Shown here: positions 11,501 to 18,837 of the stretch, piece by piece
Layout of the letters: each line of letters begins with the position of its first letter
Numbering within the stretch: position 1 is the first letter of the stretch
NCBI RefSeq assembly: GCF_041262525.1
Contig: NZ_JBGCCK010000006.1
Coordinates: forward strand, 284,995 to 348,994
Source: Streptacidiphilus sp041262525
Lineage (GTDB): Bacteria > Actinomycetota > Actinomycetes > Streptomycetales > Streptomycetaceae
Direction: 5' to 3'
Length of the DNA stretch: 64,000 nt
Translations under genes and position numbers: made by a program
The notes under the pieces: model-generated
Database searches by the model: none
What the model was told of the DNA's origin: nothing
What the model saw: the letters and a program-made list of their open reading frames with translations, nothing else

Positions 11501-11956
11501 TCAGGTCGCGTCGAGGTCGTAGGGCGGACGCTCACCGTTCGCCAGCGGCGGGGCCGCCGGCGCTGCTGCAGCTGGGGCCGAGGACGCCGGCTGATCCGGG
11601 GCGACCTTGGCCAGCGGGTCGTTGCGGACCGACTTCACCGCGGCCGTCGCCTCGGCCGCGTCACGGGCGAAGCCGTTCTTCAGCTCCTGGATCTCGTTGA
11701 GCCCGAACTCCTCGCCGTGGCGCGAGAGCTGCTTGCGGACGAAGGTCTTCGGGTGGAGGTCCTGGAACTCGAAGTCCTGGTACTCGGGGCCGAGCTCCTT
11801 GCGGATGTCCTCTTTCGCACTGTCCGAGAACTCGCGGACCTTGCGGATGAAGCCCATCACGTCCTGGACGAGCTTGGGAAGCTTGTCGGGGCCGAAGATG
11901 ACCACGGCAAGCACCACCAGCGCGACCAGCTCAAGTGGTCCTATGTCGAAGAACAT
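11501..11956 (-). CDS. tatB: Sec-independent (Tat) translocase component TatB-like
   Basis: Codes for 151 aa. A single N-terminal membrane helix (residues about 5-22, FFDIGPLELVALVVLAVVIF), the GPDKLPK hinge and an amphipathic helix are the TatA/B hallmark; the long charged tail and position after htrA point to TatB, which recognises twin-arginine precursors with TatC. The ribosome binding site AGGGGAG precedes the ATG. The C-terminus is Ala/Pro-rich. The sigE-rseA-htrA-tatB order is the same as in M. tuberculosis (from memory), linking export to envelope stress. tatA and tatC are not in the window. Confidence 0.93.
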   Translation of the reverse strand: MFFDIGPLELVALVVLAVVIFGPDKLPKLVQDVMGFIRKVREFSDSAKEDIRKELGPEYQDFEFQDLHPKTFVRKQLSRHGEEFGLNEIQELKNGFARDAAEATAAVKSVRNDPLAKVAPDQPASSAPAAAAPAAPPLANGERPPYDLDAT

Positions 11957-12068
11957 GCCGTGGGCTCCCCTGGTGACGTGATGACGGCTCCAGCGTAATG
12001 GCCCGGACGCCCGGGCGGACCTGCCCCCCGGTGAACCGCACGTGTGAAAACCGGTGACCTGGCCGGGC

Positions 12069-13463
12069 TCAGGCGCGGGTGAACGTGGTGTCCGAGGGGG
12101 CCGCGACGAGTTTGACGACGATCGGCAGGCTCTGCCCGCCCCGCAGCACCGTGAGCACTGTCTCACCGCCCTGCTTGCGTCCGCGGACCAGGCCGATCAG
12201 GTCATCCGCGTCGGTCACCGCCACCGTGTCGACCGCGGTGACGATGTCGCCGGAGCGCAGCGGCGAGTGCGCGCGCTGGACGGAGGTGACCTTCGCGCCG
12301 CCCTGGAACTCCCGGTCCAGGGTCACCCCGATGCTGGGCGGAGCGGCCTTGCCGGTGTTGATCAGCTGGCCGGCGACTGAGGTCGCCTGGTCTATCGGGA
12401 TGGCGAAGCCCAGGCCGATGCTGCCACTCGCGCTGCTGCTGCCGAAGGGATCGGAGCTGTCGGGGTCCGAGGTGCGGATCACCGTGTTGATCCCGATCAC
12501 CGTGCCGCTGGCGTCGAGCAGCGGGCCGCCGGAGTTCCCCGGATTGATCGGGGCGTCTGTCTGGATGGCGTCCAGGTAGGAGCGGCCCGGGGGCGCGTCG
12601 AGGCCGCCGGAGGCGATCGGCCGGTCCAGCGCGCTGACGATGCCGGAGGTGACCGTGCCGCGCAGGCCGAAGGGCGCGCCGACGGCCATCACCGGGTCGC
12701 CGATCTGCACGTCGTCCGAGTCGCCGAGGACGGCCGGGTCCAGTCCGGAGACCCCGGTGACCCGCACGACCGCCAGGTCGCTGCCCACGTCCCTGCCGAC
12801 GATGGCGGCGGGGTGGTGCTGACCGGTGCTGAAGGTGACCGTCACCTTGCCGTCCTGGCCCTGCGGCGCGACGACGTGGCTGTTCGTAAGGATGTTCCCG
12901 TTCGCATCCAGCAGCACGCCGGTACCGGTGCTGCTGGCACCCGAGATGCTGACCTGCAGGTAGACCACGCCGGGGAGGGTGGCCCTGAGCACGGTGGCGG
13001 CGTGGCTGGACTGCTTGCCGGCCGTGGGCGCCGGGGCCTGGTGCAGAGTGAGGCGACCGCCCTGGACCGCGCTCTCGATCGCCACGCCCAGTCCCCCGCC
13101 TACCAGACTGGCGAAGACCACGACGACCGTGACGATCGTCAGACCACGCGGTGAACGCAGTCGCAGCGGGGGACGCTCGCGGGGCGTGGGGGTCGGTCGG
13201 CAGTGGTACTGCGGGTCGCGGCGGTGCCGGAGGCGACCGATGCGGGAGCGCTGACCGGGAACACCGGCGCCGTCCGAGCTGTACGGGCCGTGCCCGCCGT
13301 CCGGCGGAACCCCCTGCTGTGGCGTCGAGGATGCCGCGAGCGACCGGAAGATGGCCTCGCGCTGCGCACCCGTCCCGTCGGGGTGGCTCCACCACGACGG
13401 CCCGGACCGGTCGCCGCGCTCGGGAGCCGCCTGGCGCTCCTCGACGTGCTGCTCCGCTGCCAT
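12069..13463 (-). CDS. htrA: HtrA/DegP-type membrane-anchored serine protease with PDZ domain
   Basis: Codes for 464 aa. A Pro/Arg-rich cytoplasmic region of about 105 residues is followed by one membrane helix (about 108-129), a trypsin-like domain with complete triad (His in TNSHVV, Asp in SDLAVV, Ser in GNSGGPL) and a C-terminal PDZ domain. It should act outside the membrane in degrading or chaperoning misfolded envelope proteins. A GAGGAG ribosome binding site supports ATG 13463. It follows the anti-sigma gene after 134 bp on the same strand, so it is probably both a member and a target of the stress operon. Confidence 0.94.
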   Translation of the reverse strand: MAAEQHVEERQAAPERGDRSGPSWWSHPDGTGAQREAIFRSLAASSTPQQGVPPDGGHGPYSSDGAGVPGQRSRIGRLRHRRDPQYHCRPTPTPRERPPLRLRSPRGLTIVTVVVVFASLVGGGLGVAIESAVQGGRLTLHQAPAPTAGKQSSHAATVLRATLPGVVYLQVSISGASSTGTGVLLDANGNILTNSHVVAPQGQDGKVTVTFSTGQHHPAAIVGRDVGSDLAVVRVTGVSGLDPAVLGDSDDVQIGDPVMAVGAPFGLRGTVTSGIVSALDRPIASGGLDAPPGRSYLDAIQTDAPINPGNSGGPLLDASGTVIGINTVIRTSDPDSSDPFGSSSASGSIGLGFAIPIDQATSVAGQLINTGKAAPPSIGVTLDREFQGGAKVTSVQRAHSPLRSGDIVTAVDTVAVTDADDLIGLVRGRKQGGETVLTVLRGGQSLPIVVKLVAAPSDTTFTRA

Positions 13464-13597
13464 GCCGACCTGCTCCTCACGCCCGCTTCCACGGCGATTG
13501 AAACAGGTTTGAGGTGTTCCGGGCTATGGCTCAGAACATCTTCGCAGCTAACGAACAGATGACCCGAGCATCTGCGGCACCCCGAAACACCCGGAGG

Positions 13598-14527
13598 TCA
13601 GCGGAGCTGACCCGCCGGGAACACGGTCGGGGCCGAGGTGGGATGGGCGAGCGCCACCGGACGGTTGGCCGCCGGACCCACCCGCGCGTCGGAACCGGTG
13701 CTGTCGAGGGCGAGCCGGCCGCCGGCCGGGGCGTAATTGCCCGTGCCGGAGAGCGGGGAGACCCCCGAAGGCGCCTCCGAGGTGGCCGAGACGCCCGTCA
13801 GGGCGCTGCTGAGGGTGACCGCCGCGACGGAGAATGCTCCGGCCGCCGCGAAGACCAGCCGCCGCCCACGCGGGGCGGAGGAGGCCGGGGAGACCGGGAC
13901 CGCGGGTGCGGGCTGCGTCGGCAGCAGGCCGACGCCCACGCCGCTGCGCAGACGGGCGGCGATCGGGCGTTCGCCCTCCCCCTCGTCGCCGCTCTCACGG
14001 CTGCGGTACCGCTCGCGGCGGGCCCGCGGGTCGACGCCGGGGACCGGATGCTCCGCGCCGAGCGCGCCGGAACCGAAGCTGCTGCCGCGCAGACCCCCGC
14101 TGCCCAGCCCGCCGGACGTGCCGAAGGCGGCGCTCGAGCCCGAGCCCCCGAAGAGGGAGCGCACGCGCCCTGAGCTCATCGAACCGGGCGGCGGCGGGCC
14201 CGCGTCGTGGTCGTCGCGGTCGTCCGAACCGGCGATCGCGAGCAGCCGGCTCGTGAAGATCATGCTCGGCTCCGGCGGCGGCACCTCGCGCAGCCGCGAC
14301 TTGAGCCGACGCTCCGCCTCCGCCTCGGCCAAGCAGCCGCTGCAGGTGGCCAGGTGCGCCTGGACGCGCTCCCGGGCGACGTGGTCGAGCTCGCCGTCGA
14401 TGAAGGCGGCCAGGCGGTCACCCAGGTGGTGCTCCTGCGCAGCCGGTGCGGGAACGGCCACGGAGACCGGCGTCACGCGCAGCTCTGCCGCCTCCGGCCG
14501 CGGGGACCGACGAGGCTCTTCGTTCAC
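13598..14527 (-). CDS. rseA: anti-sigma factor with ZAS (zinc-finger) domain, RseA-like
   Basis: Codes for 309 aa from GTG 14527. Residues about 35-70 form the anti-sigma domain with HLATCSGC (His-x3-Cys-x2-Cys), then a long Gly/Ser/Arg-rich linker, a membrane-like hydrophobic segment (RRLVFAAAGAFSVAAVTLSSAL) and a short extracytoplasmic tail. It is much longer than a minimal ZAS protein. It should hold the SigE factor inactive through the zinc domain until envelope stress. The start codon overlaps the sigma stop codon by 4 nt (GTGA), so synthesis is probably coupled to keep stoichiometry. Confidence 0.92.
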   Translation of the reverse strand: MNEEPRRSPRPEAAELRVTPVSVAVPAPAAQEHHLGDRLAAFIDGELDHVARERVQAHLATCSGCLAEAEAERRLKSRLREVPPPEPSMIFTSRLLAIAGSDDRDDHDAGPPPPGSMSSGRVRSLFGGSGSSAAFGTSGGLGSGGLRGSSFGSGALGAEHPVPGVDPRARRERYRSRESGDEGEGERPIAARLRSGVGVGLLPTQPAPAVPVSPASSAPRGRRLVFAAAGAFSVAAVTLSSALTGVSATSEAPSGVSPLSGTGNYAPAGGRLALDSTGSDARVGPAANRPVALAHPTSAPTVFPAGQLR

Positions 14528-15348
14528 GACGATCGCCTCCCGTCGAGCGCATCCGCGGCCAGCAGTTCGGCCTCGGCGTCGACGTCCACGCCGGCGCGGC
14601 GCTCACGGCCCTCGCTCGCGCCGGGGGCGCGATGCTGCAGGGCGGCACGAAGGTGCGCGCGGCCGCGGTGGATCCGGCTGCGGACGGTGCCGAGCTTCAC
14701 ACCGAGGGTGGCGGCGATCTCCTCGTAGGAGAGCCCCTCGATGTCACAGAGCACGACGGCAGCGCGGAACTCGGGCGCGAGGGTGTCCAGCGCCTGCTGG
14801 ACGTCGGCGTCGAAATGGGTGTCGTGGAAGTGCTGCGCCGGGGAGGGCTCGCGGCTGGGCAGCCGCTCGGCGGCGTCCTCGGCCAGGGCGTCGAAGCGGA
14901 TCCGCTGCTTGCGGCGGACCATGTCCAGGAACAGGTTGGTCGTGATCCGGTGCAGCCAGCCCTCGAAGGTGCCGGGCGTGTAGGTGGAGAGCGAACGGAA
15001 GACCCGGACGAAGACCTCCTGGGTCAGGTCCTCGGCGTCGTGCTGGTTACCGGTCAGGCGGTAGGCGAGGCGGTAGACCCGGGTGCTGTGGGTCTGGACG
15101 ATCTCCTCCCAACTGGGAGGGGTCCAGGCAGCCGCCGCGCTCTGCTCGTCGAAGGTGGCAGTCTGTCCGTCCACGACGGGCCGACCGTTCGAATCCGTCT
15201 GGACGACGGGCGCGTACTCGGGCTGCGACTCACTCATCACGGGCTTCGGCGTACGGTCCGGCGCGGGGCCGCGAAAGTGCCGCGAACGAGCGCCCCCCTC
15301 AGCCACACCTCCTCGATCGGCTCTTCTGCCTAGCAGGGCCACCACCAT
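14524..15348 (-). CDS. sigE: ECF RNA polymerase sigma factor, SigE type
   Basis: ECF sigma factor, about 274 aa from ATG 15348. The sigma-2 region contains RVYRLAYRLTGNQHDAED and the -10-recognition helix; sigma-4 contains GLSYEEIAATLGVKLGTVRS followed by RIHRGR, the DNA-binding helix-turn-helix. It belongs to the family called SigE in mycobacteria; this is not the SigE of the S. coelicolor CseBC system. The start is uncertain: ATG 15392 has AGGTGGG 4 nt upstream, and ATG 15237 is another option. Heads an operon with rseA, htrA and tatB. An O-methyltransferase is divergent across a 186-bp region. Confidence 0.92.
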   Translation of the reverse strand: MVVALLGRRADRGGVAEGGARSRHFRGPAPDRTPKPVMSESQPEYAPVVQTDSNGRPVVDGQTATFDEQSAAAAWTPPSWEEIVQTHSTRVYRLAYRLTGNQHDAEDLTQEVFVRVFRSLSTYTPGTFEGWLHRITTNLFLDMVRRKQRIRFDALAEDAAERLPSREPSPAQHFHDTHFDADVQQALDTLAPEFRAAVVLCDIEGLSYEEIAATLGVKLGTVRSRIHRGRAHLRAALQHRAPGASEGRERRAGVDVDAEAELLAADALDGRRSS

Positions 15349-15534
15349 ATCCGCACCACCCGTTAGCACCGGATAAAAGCCAATCACCATACGACCCACC
15401 TGCGACGTTGTGTACACGCCCGGTGTGTCGCGGACCTCGTCGACCGCGTTCACACGCGGCACTCATCTGTTTCCAACGGCCGGGCGTTGATCCCGGTTCC
15501 GCCCGGCTCCACTAACCTGTGGCCAGAAATCGAC

Positions 15535-16200
15535 ATGGACCGGCACGGATCGGCACGGCTCAGCGACTCGGCACGGCGAGGCACAGCTCAGGAGGAAGGC
15601 ATCAGCGGCTACGGGGAAGCGGACGCGACCGTCGCCGACGCCTACGCCGTCGAGGACGCGGTGCTGCAACGCGCCCGTGAACTGTCGGAGCTCTCCTCGG
15701 TCCGCCCTGTCTCCCCTGGCAGCGGGGCCGCGCTGCGACTGCTCGCCGCGGCGACGGCGGCGCGCGCGGTGGTCGAGATCGGTACCGGCACCGGTGTCTC
15801 CGGCATCTGCCTGCTGCGCGGCATGCGCCCGGATGGCGTCCTCACCACCGTCGACGTCCAGCCCGGCCTGCAACGACAGGCACGGGACGCCTACGCCGCG
15901 GCGGGGTTCGCCGCGAGCCGGGCCCGGCTGATCCCAGGACCGGCCCTGGACGTCCTGCCCCGGCTCGCCGACGGACAGTACGACCTGGTCTTCTGCGACG
16001 GCGATCCGGCCGAGTCGATCGGCTACCTTGCCGAATCGTTGCGCCTGCTCCGACCTGGTGGAACGGTCTGCTTCGAGGGCGCGCTGGGCGTGCGGACGCA
16101 CGCGATCCGCGAGCTCGTGCGCACGGTGCGGGAGCACCCGGACCTGGTACCCGCGCTGCTGCCGGTCGGGGACGGCCTGCTCGCCGCCGTGAAGCGGTAG
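15535..16200 (+). CDS. SAM-dependent O-methyltransferase
   Basis: Class I methyltransferase of the catechol/caffeoyl-CoA O-methyltransferase type, 221 aa from ATG 15535. The SAM-binding motif VVEIGTGTGVSG, the acidic residue after strand 2 (TTVDVQP) and LVFCDGDP are visible. Substrate unknown. An AGGAGG at 15590-15595 precedes an in-frame ATC (15601) rather than an ATG, so the true start is not settled. The same gene flanks sigE in M. tuberculosis (from memory), in the same divergent orientation. A terminator follows and is shared with the convergent DUF3117 gene. Confidence 0.87.
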   Translation: MDRHGSARLSDSARRGTAQEEGISGYGEADATVADAYAVEDAVLQRARELSELSSVRPVSPGSGAALRLLAAATAARAVVEIGTGTGVSGICLLRGMRPDGVLTTVDVQPGLQRQARDAYAAAGFAASRARLIPGPALDVLPRLADGQYDLVFCDGDPAESIGYLAESLRLLRPGGTVCFEGALGVRTHAIRELVRTVREHPDLVPALLPVGDGLLAAVKR

Positions 16201-16226
16201 ACGTCCGCACCGGCCTACGGGAAAGG

Positions 16227-16264
16227 CCGAAGGCCCTTGTTCCTCGCGGAACAGGGGCCTTCGG
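16227..16264. terminator. bidirectional hairpin terminator
   Basis: 17-bp arms (16227-16243 and 16248-16264) with one G-T mismatch and a 4-nt loop, between the convergent methyltransferase and DUF3117 genes. Confidence 0.85.
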
Positions 16265-16289
16265 CGGAAGACTTGAGCGGAGGTGCAGC

Positions 16290-16457
16290 TCAGCCGCACA
16301 CCTTCTTGAGGGCGTCACCAAGCGCCTCGGCCTCGTCGGGCGTCAGCTCGACCACGAGCCGTCCCCCGCCCTCAAGCGGAACGCGCATGACGATGCCCCG
16401 CCCCTCCTTGGTCACCTCAAGCGGGCCGTCGCCCGTCCGCGGCTTCATGGCCGCCAT
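16290..16457 (-). CDS. DUF3117 small protein
   Basis: Codes for 55 aa, MAAMKPRTGDGPLEVTKEGR then a beta-hairpin and helix ending in DALKKVCG. This is the highly conserved actinobacterial DUF3117 family; function unknown. The ATG follows AGGAAGGGG. Its position close to tag and folP2 is the same as in M. tuberculosis (from memory, Rv1211). The acidic ELTPDEAEAL helix suggests a binding partner. Small enough to be missed by gene finders but well supported here. Confidence 0.88.
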   Translation of the reverse strand: MAAMKPRTGDGPLEVTKEGRGIVMRVPLEGGGRLVVELTPDEAEALGDALKKVCG

Positions 16458-16802
16458 GCTCGTTCCCCTTCCTGCACCTGCTCCACCGGAACCCGCGGCC
16501 CGTCCACCGCTGGGTTTCGAACGCTCTGATCGGAGAACCAGTATCCCGCATTCAACGGTCCGATGACCAACATCACTCATCTCGGCAGCCCCGGGGGCCA
16601 CTCCGTGCACGTCCTTCAAGACTCGAACGCGCACGCCGACCGCACCTCAGTTCCCCTCGCGCGCCGGGGGCCTGCCGCCATGTGAGCCCCGCTCGCGTCC
16701 CCTCACGACTCGACGAGAAAGTGGCCTACGTCACATCTTCTCCGGCGTATCGGATCCGTCATGCTGACCGGGAACAACCGGGACGAGCAGGAGGAGACGG
16801 AC
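16458..16802. other. 345-bp divergent intergenic region, no gene seen
   Basis: Separates the divergent DUF3117 and enoyl-CoA hydratase genes. It should hold both promoters, but I found no hexamer pair I would defend. A minus-strand GGATACTGG near 16541 is a weak -10 candidate for the DUF3117 gene. No inverted repeat of note. Confidence 0.4.
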
Positions 16803-17603
16803 GTGGCCGACAGCGTGCTGTACGAGATCGAGGACGGGCTCGCCACCCTGACGATCAACCGCCCCGAGGCGATGAACGCGCTGGACACCGCGACCAAGGT
16901 CGCCCTGCGCGACGCCGCGATCGACGCGGCGGAGAACCCGGCGGTCCGCGCCGTCCTGCTGACCGGCGCGGGCGACCGCGCGTTCTGCGTCGGCCAGGAC
17001 CTCAAGGAGCACGTCGGCCGCCTCGAAGCGGCCGAGAAGACGGGCGAGCCGGCGCTGTCGACCGTGAGCGAGCACTACAACCCGCTCGTCACGGCGCTCG
17101 CGACGATGCGCAAGCCGGTCGTGGCGGCGGTCAACGGCGTGGCGGCGGGCGCGGGCGCGGCGCTGGCCTGGGCCTGCGACTTCCGGCTCCTCGCGGAGCA
17201 CGGCGGCTTCAACACCTCCTTCGCGGGGGTGGCGCTCACGGCGGACTCCGGCGCGTCGTGGACGCTGCCGCGTCTGGTCGGGCATGCGAAGGCGACCGAA
17301 CTGCTGATGTTCCCTCAGACCGTGAAGGCCGAGCAGGCGTTGGCCCTCGGACTGACGCACCGGGTGGTCCCGGGGTCGGAGCTGGCGGAGACCGCGCGAG
17401 CCTTCGCCCGCGGCCTGGCGGACGGCCCGACGGTCGCCTTCGGCGCGATCAAGGCTTCGCTGGCGTACGGTGCCTCGCACTCTCTCGTGGAGACCCTCGC
17501 GAAGGAGGACGAACTCCAGACCATGGCGGGCGCGGCGGCGGACCACCGCATTGCCGTCCAGGCCTTCCTCGCGAAGGAGAAGCCGCGCTTCACCGGCCGG
17601 TGA
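16803..17603 (+). CDS. enoyl-CoA hydratase/isomerase (possibly PaaG-like)
   Basis: Crotonase-fold enzyme, 266 aa. Oxyanion-hole motifs AFCVGQDL and NGVAAGAGAALAWACDF are present. At the catalytic positions it has ALTADSGASWTLPRLVG: an Asp but no pair of Glu residues as in classical hydratases, which matches PaaG-type epoxyphenylacetyl-CoA isomerases better. Start placed at GTG 16803, about 8 nt after AGGAGGAGA; ATG 16761 is an alternative. No other paa or fatty-acid genes lie nearby, so the pathway cannot be deduced. A palindromic element lies between it and the convergent tag gene. Confidence 0.9.
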   Translation: MADSVLYEIEDGLATLTINRPEAMNALDTATKVALRDAAIDAAENPAVRAVLLTGAGDRAFCVGQDLKEHVGRLEAAEKTGEPALSTVSEHYNPLVTALATMRKPVVAAVNGVAAGAGAALAWACDFRLLAEHGGFNTSFAGVALTADSGASWTLPRLVGHAKATELLMFPQTVKAEQALALGLTHRVVPGSELAETARAFARGLADGPTVAFGAIKASLAYGASHSLVETLAKEDELQTMAGAAADHRIAVQAFLAKEKPRFTGR

Positions 17604-17610
17604 GCGCTCC

Positions 17611-17744
17611 GTCAGGGGCGCGGGGAACTGCGCGAGCAACCACCCTGTGCGGATGGCCCTGCGCGTTCGGTGCGCCAGCTACATGGGTGGCTTGTCGCGC
17701 ACGCAGTGAATCAAGCAGAGCCTCGCGCCCCTGAAGGTGCAACT
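17611..17744. repeat. palindromic intergenic element R3 (chimeric arms)
   Basis: The left arm is class A (CGCGGGGAACTGCGCGAGCA) while the right arm is class B (GCGCACGCAGTGAATCAAGC, then AGAGCCTCGCGCCCC). The ends therefore pair only partly, unlike the other copies. Lies between convergent genes. Confidence 0.8.
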
Positions 17745-17747
17745 ACC

Positions 17748-18326
17748 TCATCGAGCGAAGCAGTCCGAGAGGTGGTCGTTGACCAGGCCGCAGGCCTGCA
17801 TGAGGGCGTAGGCGGTGGTGGGGCCGACGAAGCGGAAGCCCTTGCGCTTCAGTTCCTTGGCCAGCGCCGTCGACTCAGGGGTCACCGCGGGGACGTCCGA
17901 GAGGGACTTGGGCGCGGGCGGGGCCGGGTCCGGGGCGAAGTCCCAGATGAGGGCGTCGAGGCTGGTGCCGTGGGCGCCGTCCAGCTCCAGCAGGGCGCGG
18001 GCGTTGGCGATCGTGGCGAGGATCTTGGCCCGGTTGCGGATGATGCCCTCGTCCGCGAGCAGGCGCTCCACATCCGCGTCCCCGTACGCCGCCACCACCT
18101 CAGGGGCGAAACCGTGGAACGCCCTCCGGAAGCCCTCACGCCGACGCAGGATCGTGATCCAGGACAGCCCGGACTGGAACGCCTCCAGGCAGACCCGCTC
18201 GTACAGCGCGGCGTCGCCGTGAACCGGCCGGCCCCACTCGGTGTCGTGGTACTCGACGTAGTCCGGTGCCGACAGGCCCCAGGGGCAGCGCAGCAGCCCG
18301 TCCTCGCCGCGGATCGCCTCGCTCAC
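17748..18326 (-). CDS. tag: DNA-3-methyladenine glycosylase I
   Basis: Removes 3-methyladenine from alkylated DNA (base excision repair). 192 aa, the normal length. Family features: RCPWG near the N-terminus (zinc Cys), YHDTEWGRP, the EAFQSGLSW helix with the catalytic-site Glu, and a C-terminal zinc-site block QACGLVNDH. The ATG overlaps the stop of the upstream DivIVA-like gene by 4 nt, so the two are translationally coupled. M. tuberculosis has the same neighbours (from memory, tagA next to folP2). Confidence 0.94.
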   Translation of the reverse strand: MSEAIRGEDGLLRCPWGLSAPDYVEYHDTEWGRPVHGDAALYERVCLEAFQSGLSWITILRRREGFRRAFHGFAPEVVAAYGDADVERLLADEGIIRNRAKILATIANARALLELDGAHGTSLDALIWDFAPDPAPPAPKSLSDVPAVTPESTALAKELKRKGFRFVGPTTAYALMQACGLVNDHLSDCFAR

Positions 18327-18751
18327 TGCTGCTCGCCCTTGCGGTCCTCGGGGGCCTCCCCCGCCTGCTCCTGCGTCGGCTCCTGGGCCTTCCCGAGCTG
18401 GAGCGTGGGCAGGTACGTCACCCGCTGCTCCGTCGCCACCGCGCCCGCCGCGCCGGGCGCGGCCAGCGCCGCGGCGAGCGCGGACTCCAGTTCGGCGACG
18501 CGGTGCTCGCGCTGCGACAGCTCCGCCGCGAGGCGGTCGAGCGTGTCGTCGACCTCGTCCATGCGGTAGCCGCGCACGGTCATCGGGAAGCGCAGCTCGT
18601 CGATGTCCGAGCGGGCCAGCGGCCGGTCCTCGGGCAGGCGGGCGGCAAGCCGGTCCCGTTCGGCGTCCGGCAGCGAGCCGCCCGCACCCAGCGCCGCCAG
18701 CGCCGCCGCGCCGACGACCAGCACCATCAGGACGAGGATCAACCAGAACAC
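18323..18751 (-). CDS. small membrane protein with DivIVA-like domain
   Basis: Codes for 142 aa from GTG 18751, with GGAG 7 nt upstream. One N-terminal membrane helix (FWLILVLMVLVVGAAALAAL) is followed by SDIDELRFPMTVRGYRMDEV, the DivIVA/Wag31-type motif, a short coiled coil (LDRLAAELSQREHRVAELES) and an acidic Gln-rich tail. DivIVA family proteins mark cell poles in actinobacteria; a membrane-tethered variant could act as a polar adaptor, which is inference. An upstream ATG at 18814 would add 21 residues. Sits 86 nt from the divergent folP2-like gene. Confidence 0.82.
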   Translation of the reverse strand: MFWLILVLMVLVVGAAALAALGAGGSLPDAERDRLAARLPEDRPLARSDIDELRFPMTVRGYRMDEVDDTLDRLAAELSQREHRVAELESALAAALAAPGAAGAVATEQRVTYLPTLQLGKAQEPTQEQAGEAPEDRKGEQQ

Positions 18752-18837
18752 AGGCCCACTCCAGGCTGCCGGTGGGGGATCATGGACGAGCCCCAAACGT
18801 ATGACAGCCATCATTGCGTAACAGCCCGGGAGGACGC

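Noticed and set aside
13464..13597. Possible ECF promoter (CGGAACA) upstream of htrA
   Set aside because: The -35-like GGAAC has no CGTT-type -10 at 16-18 nt, so autoregulation by SigE is not supported from the sequence.
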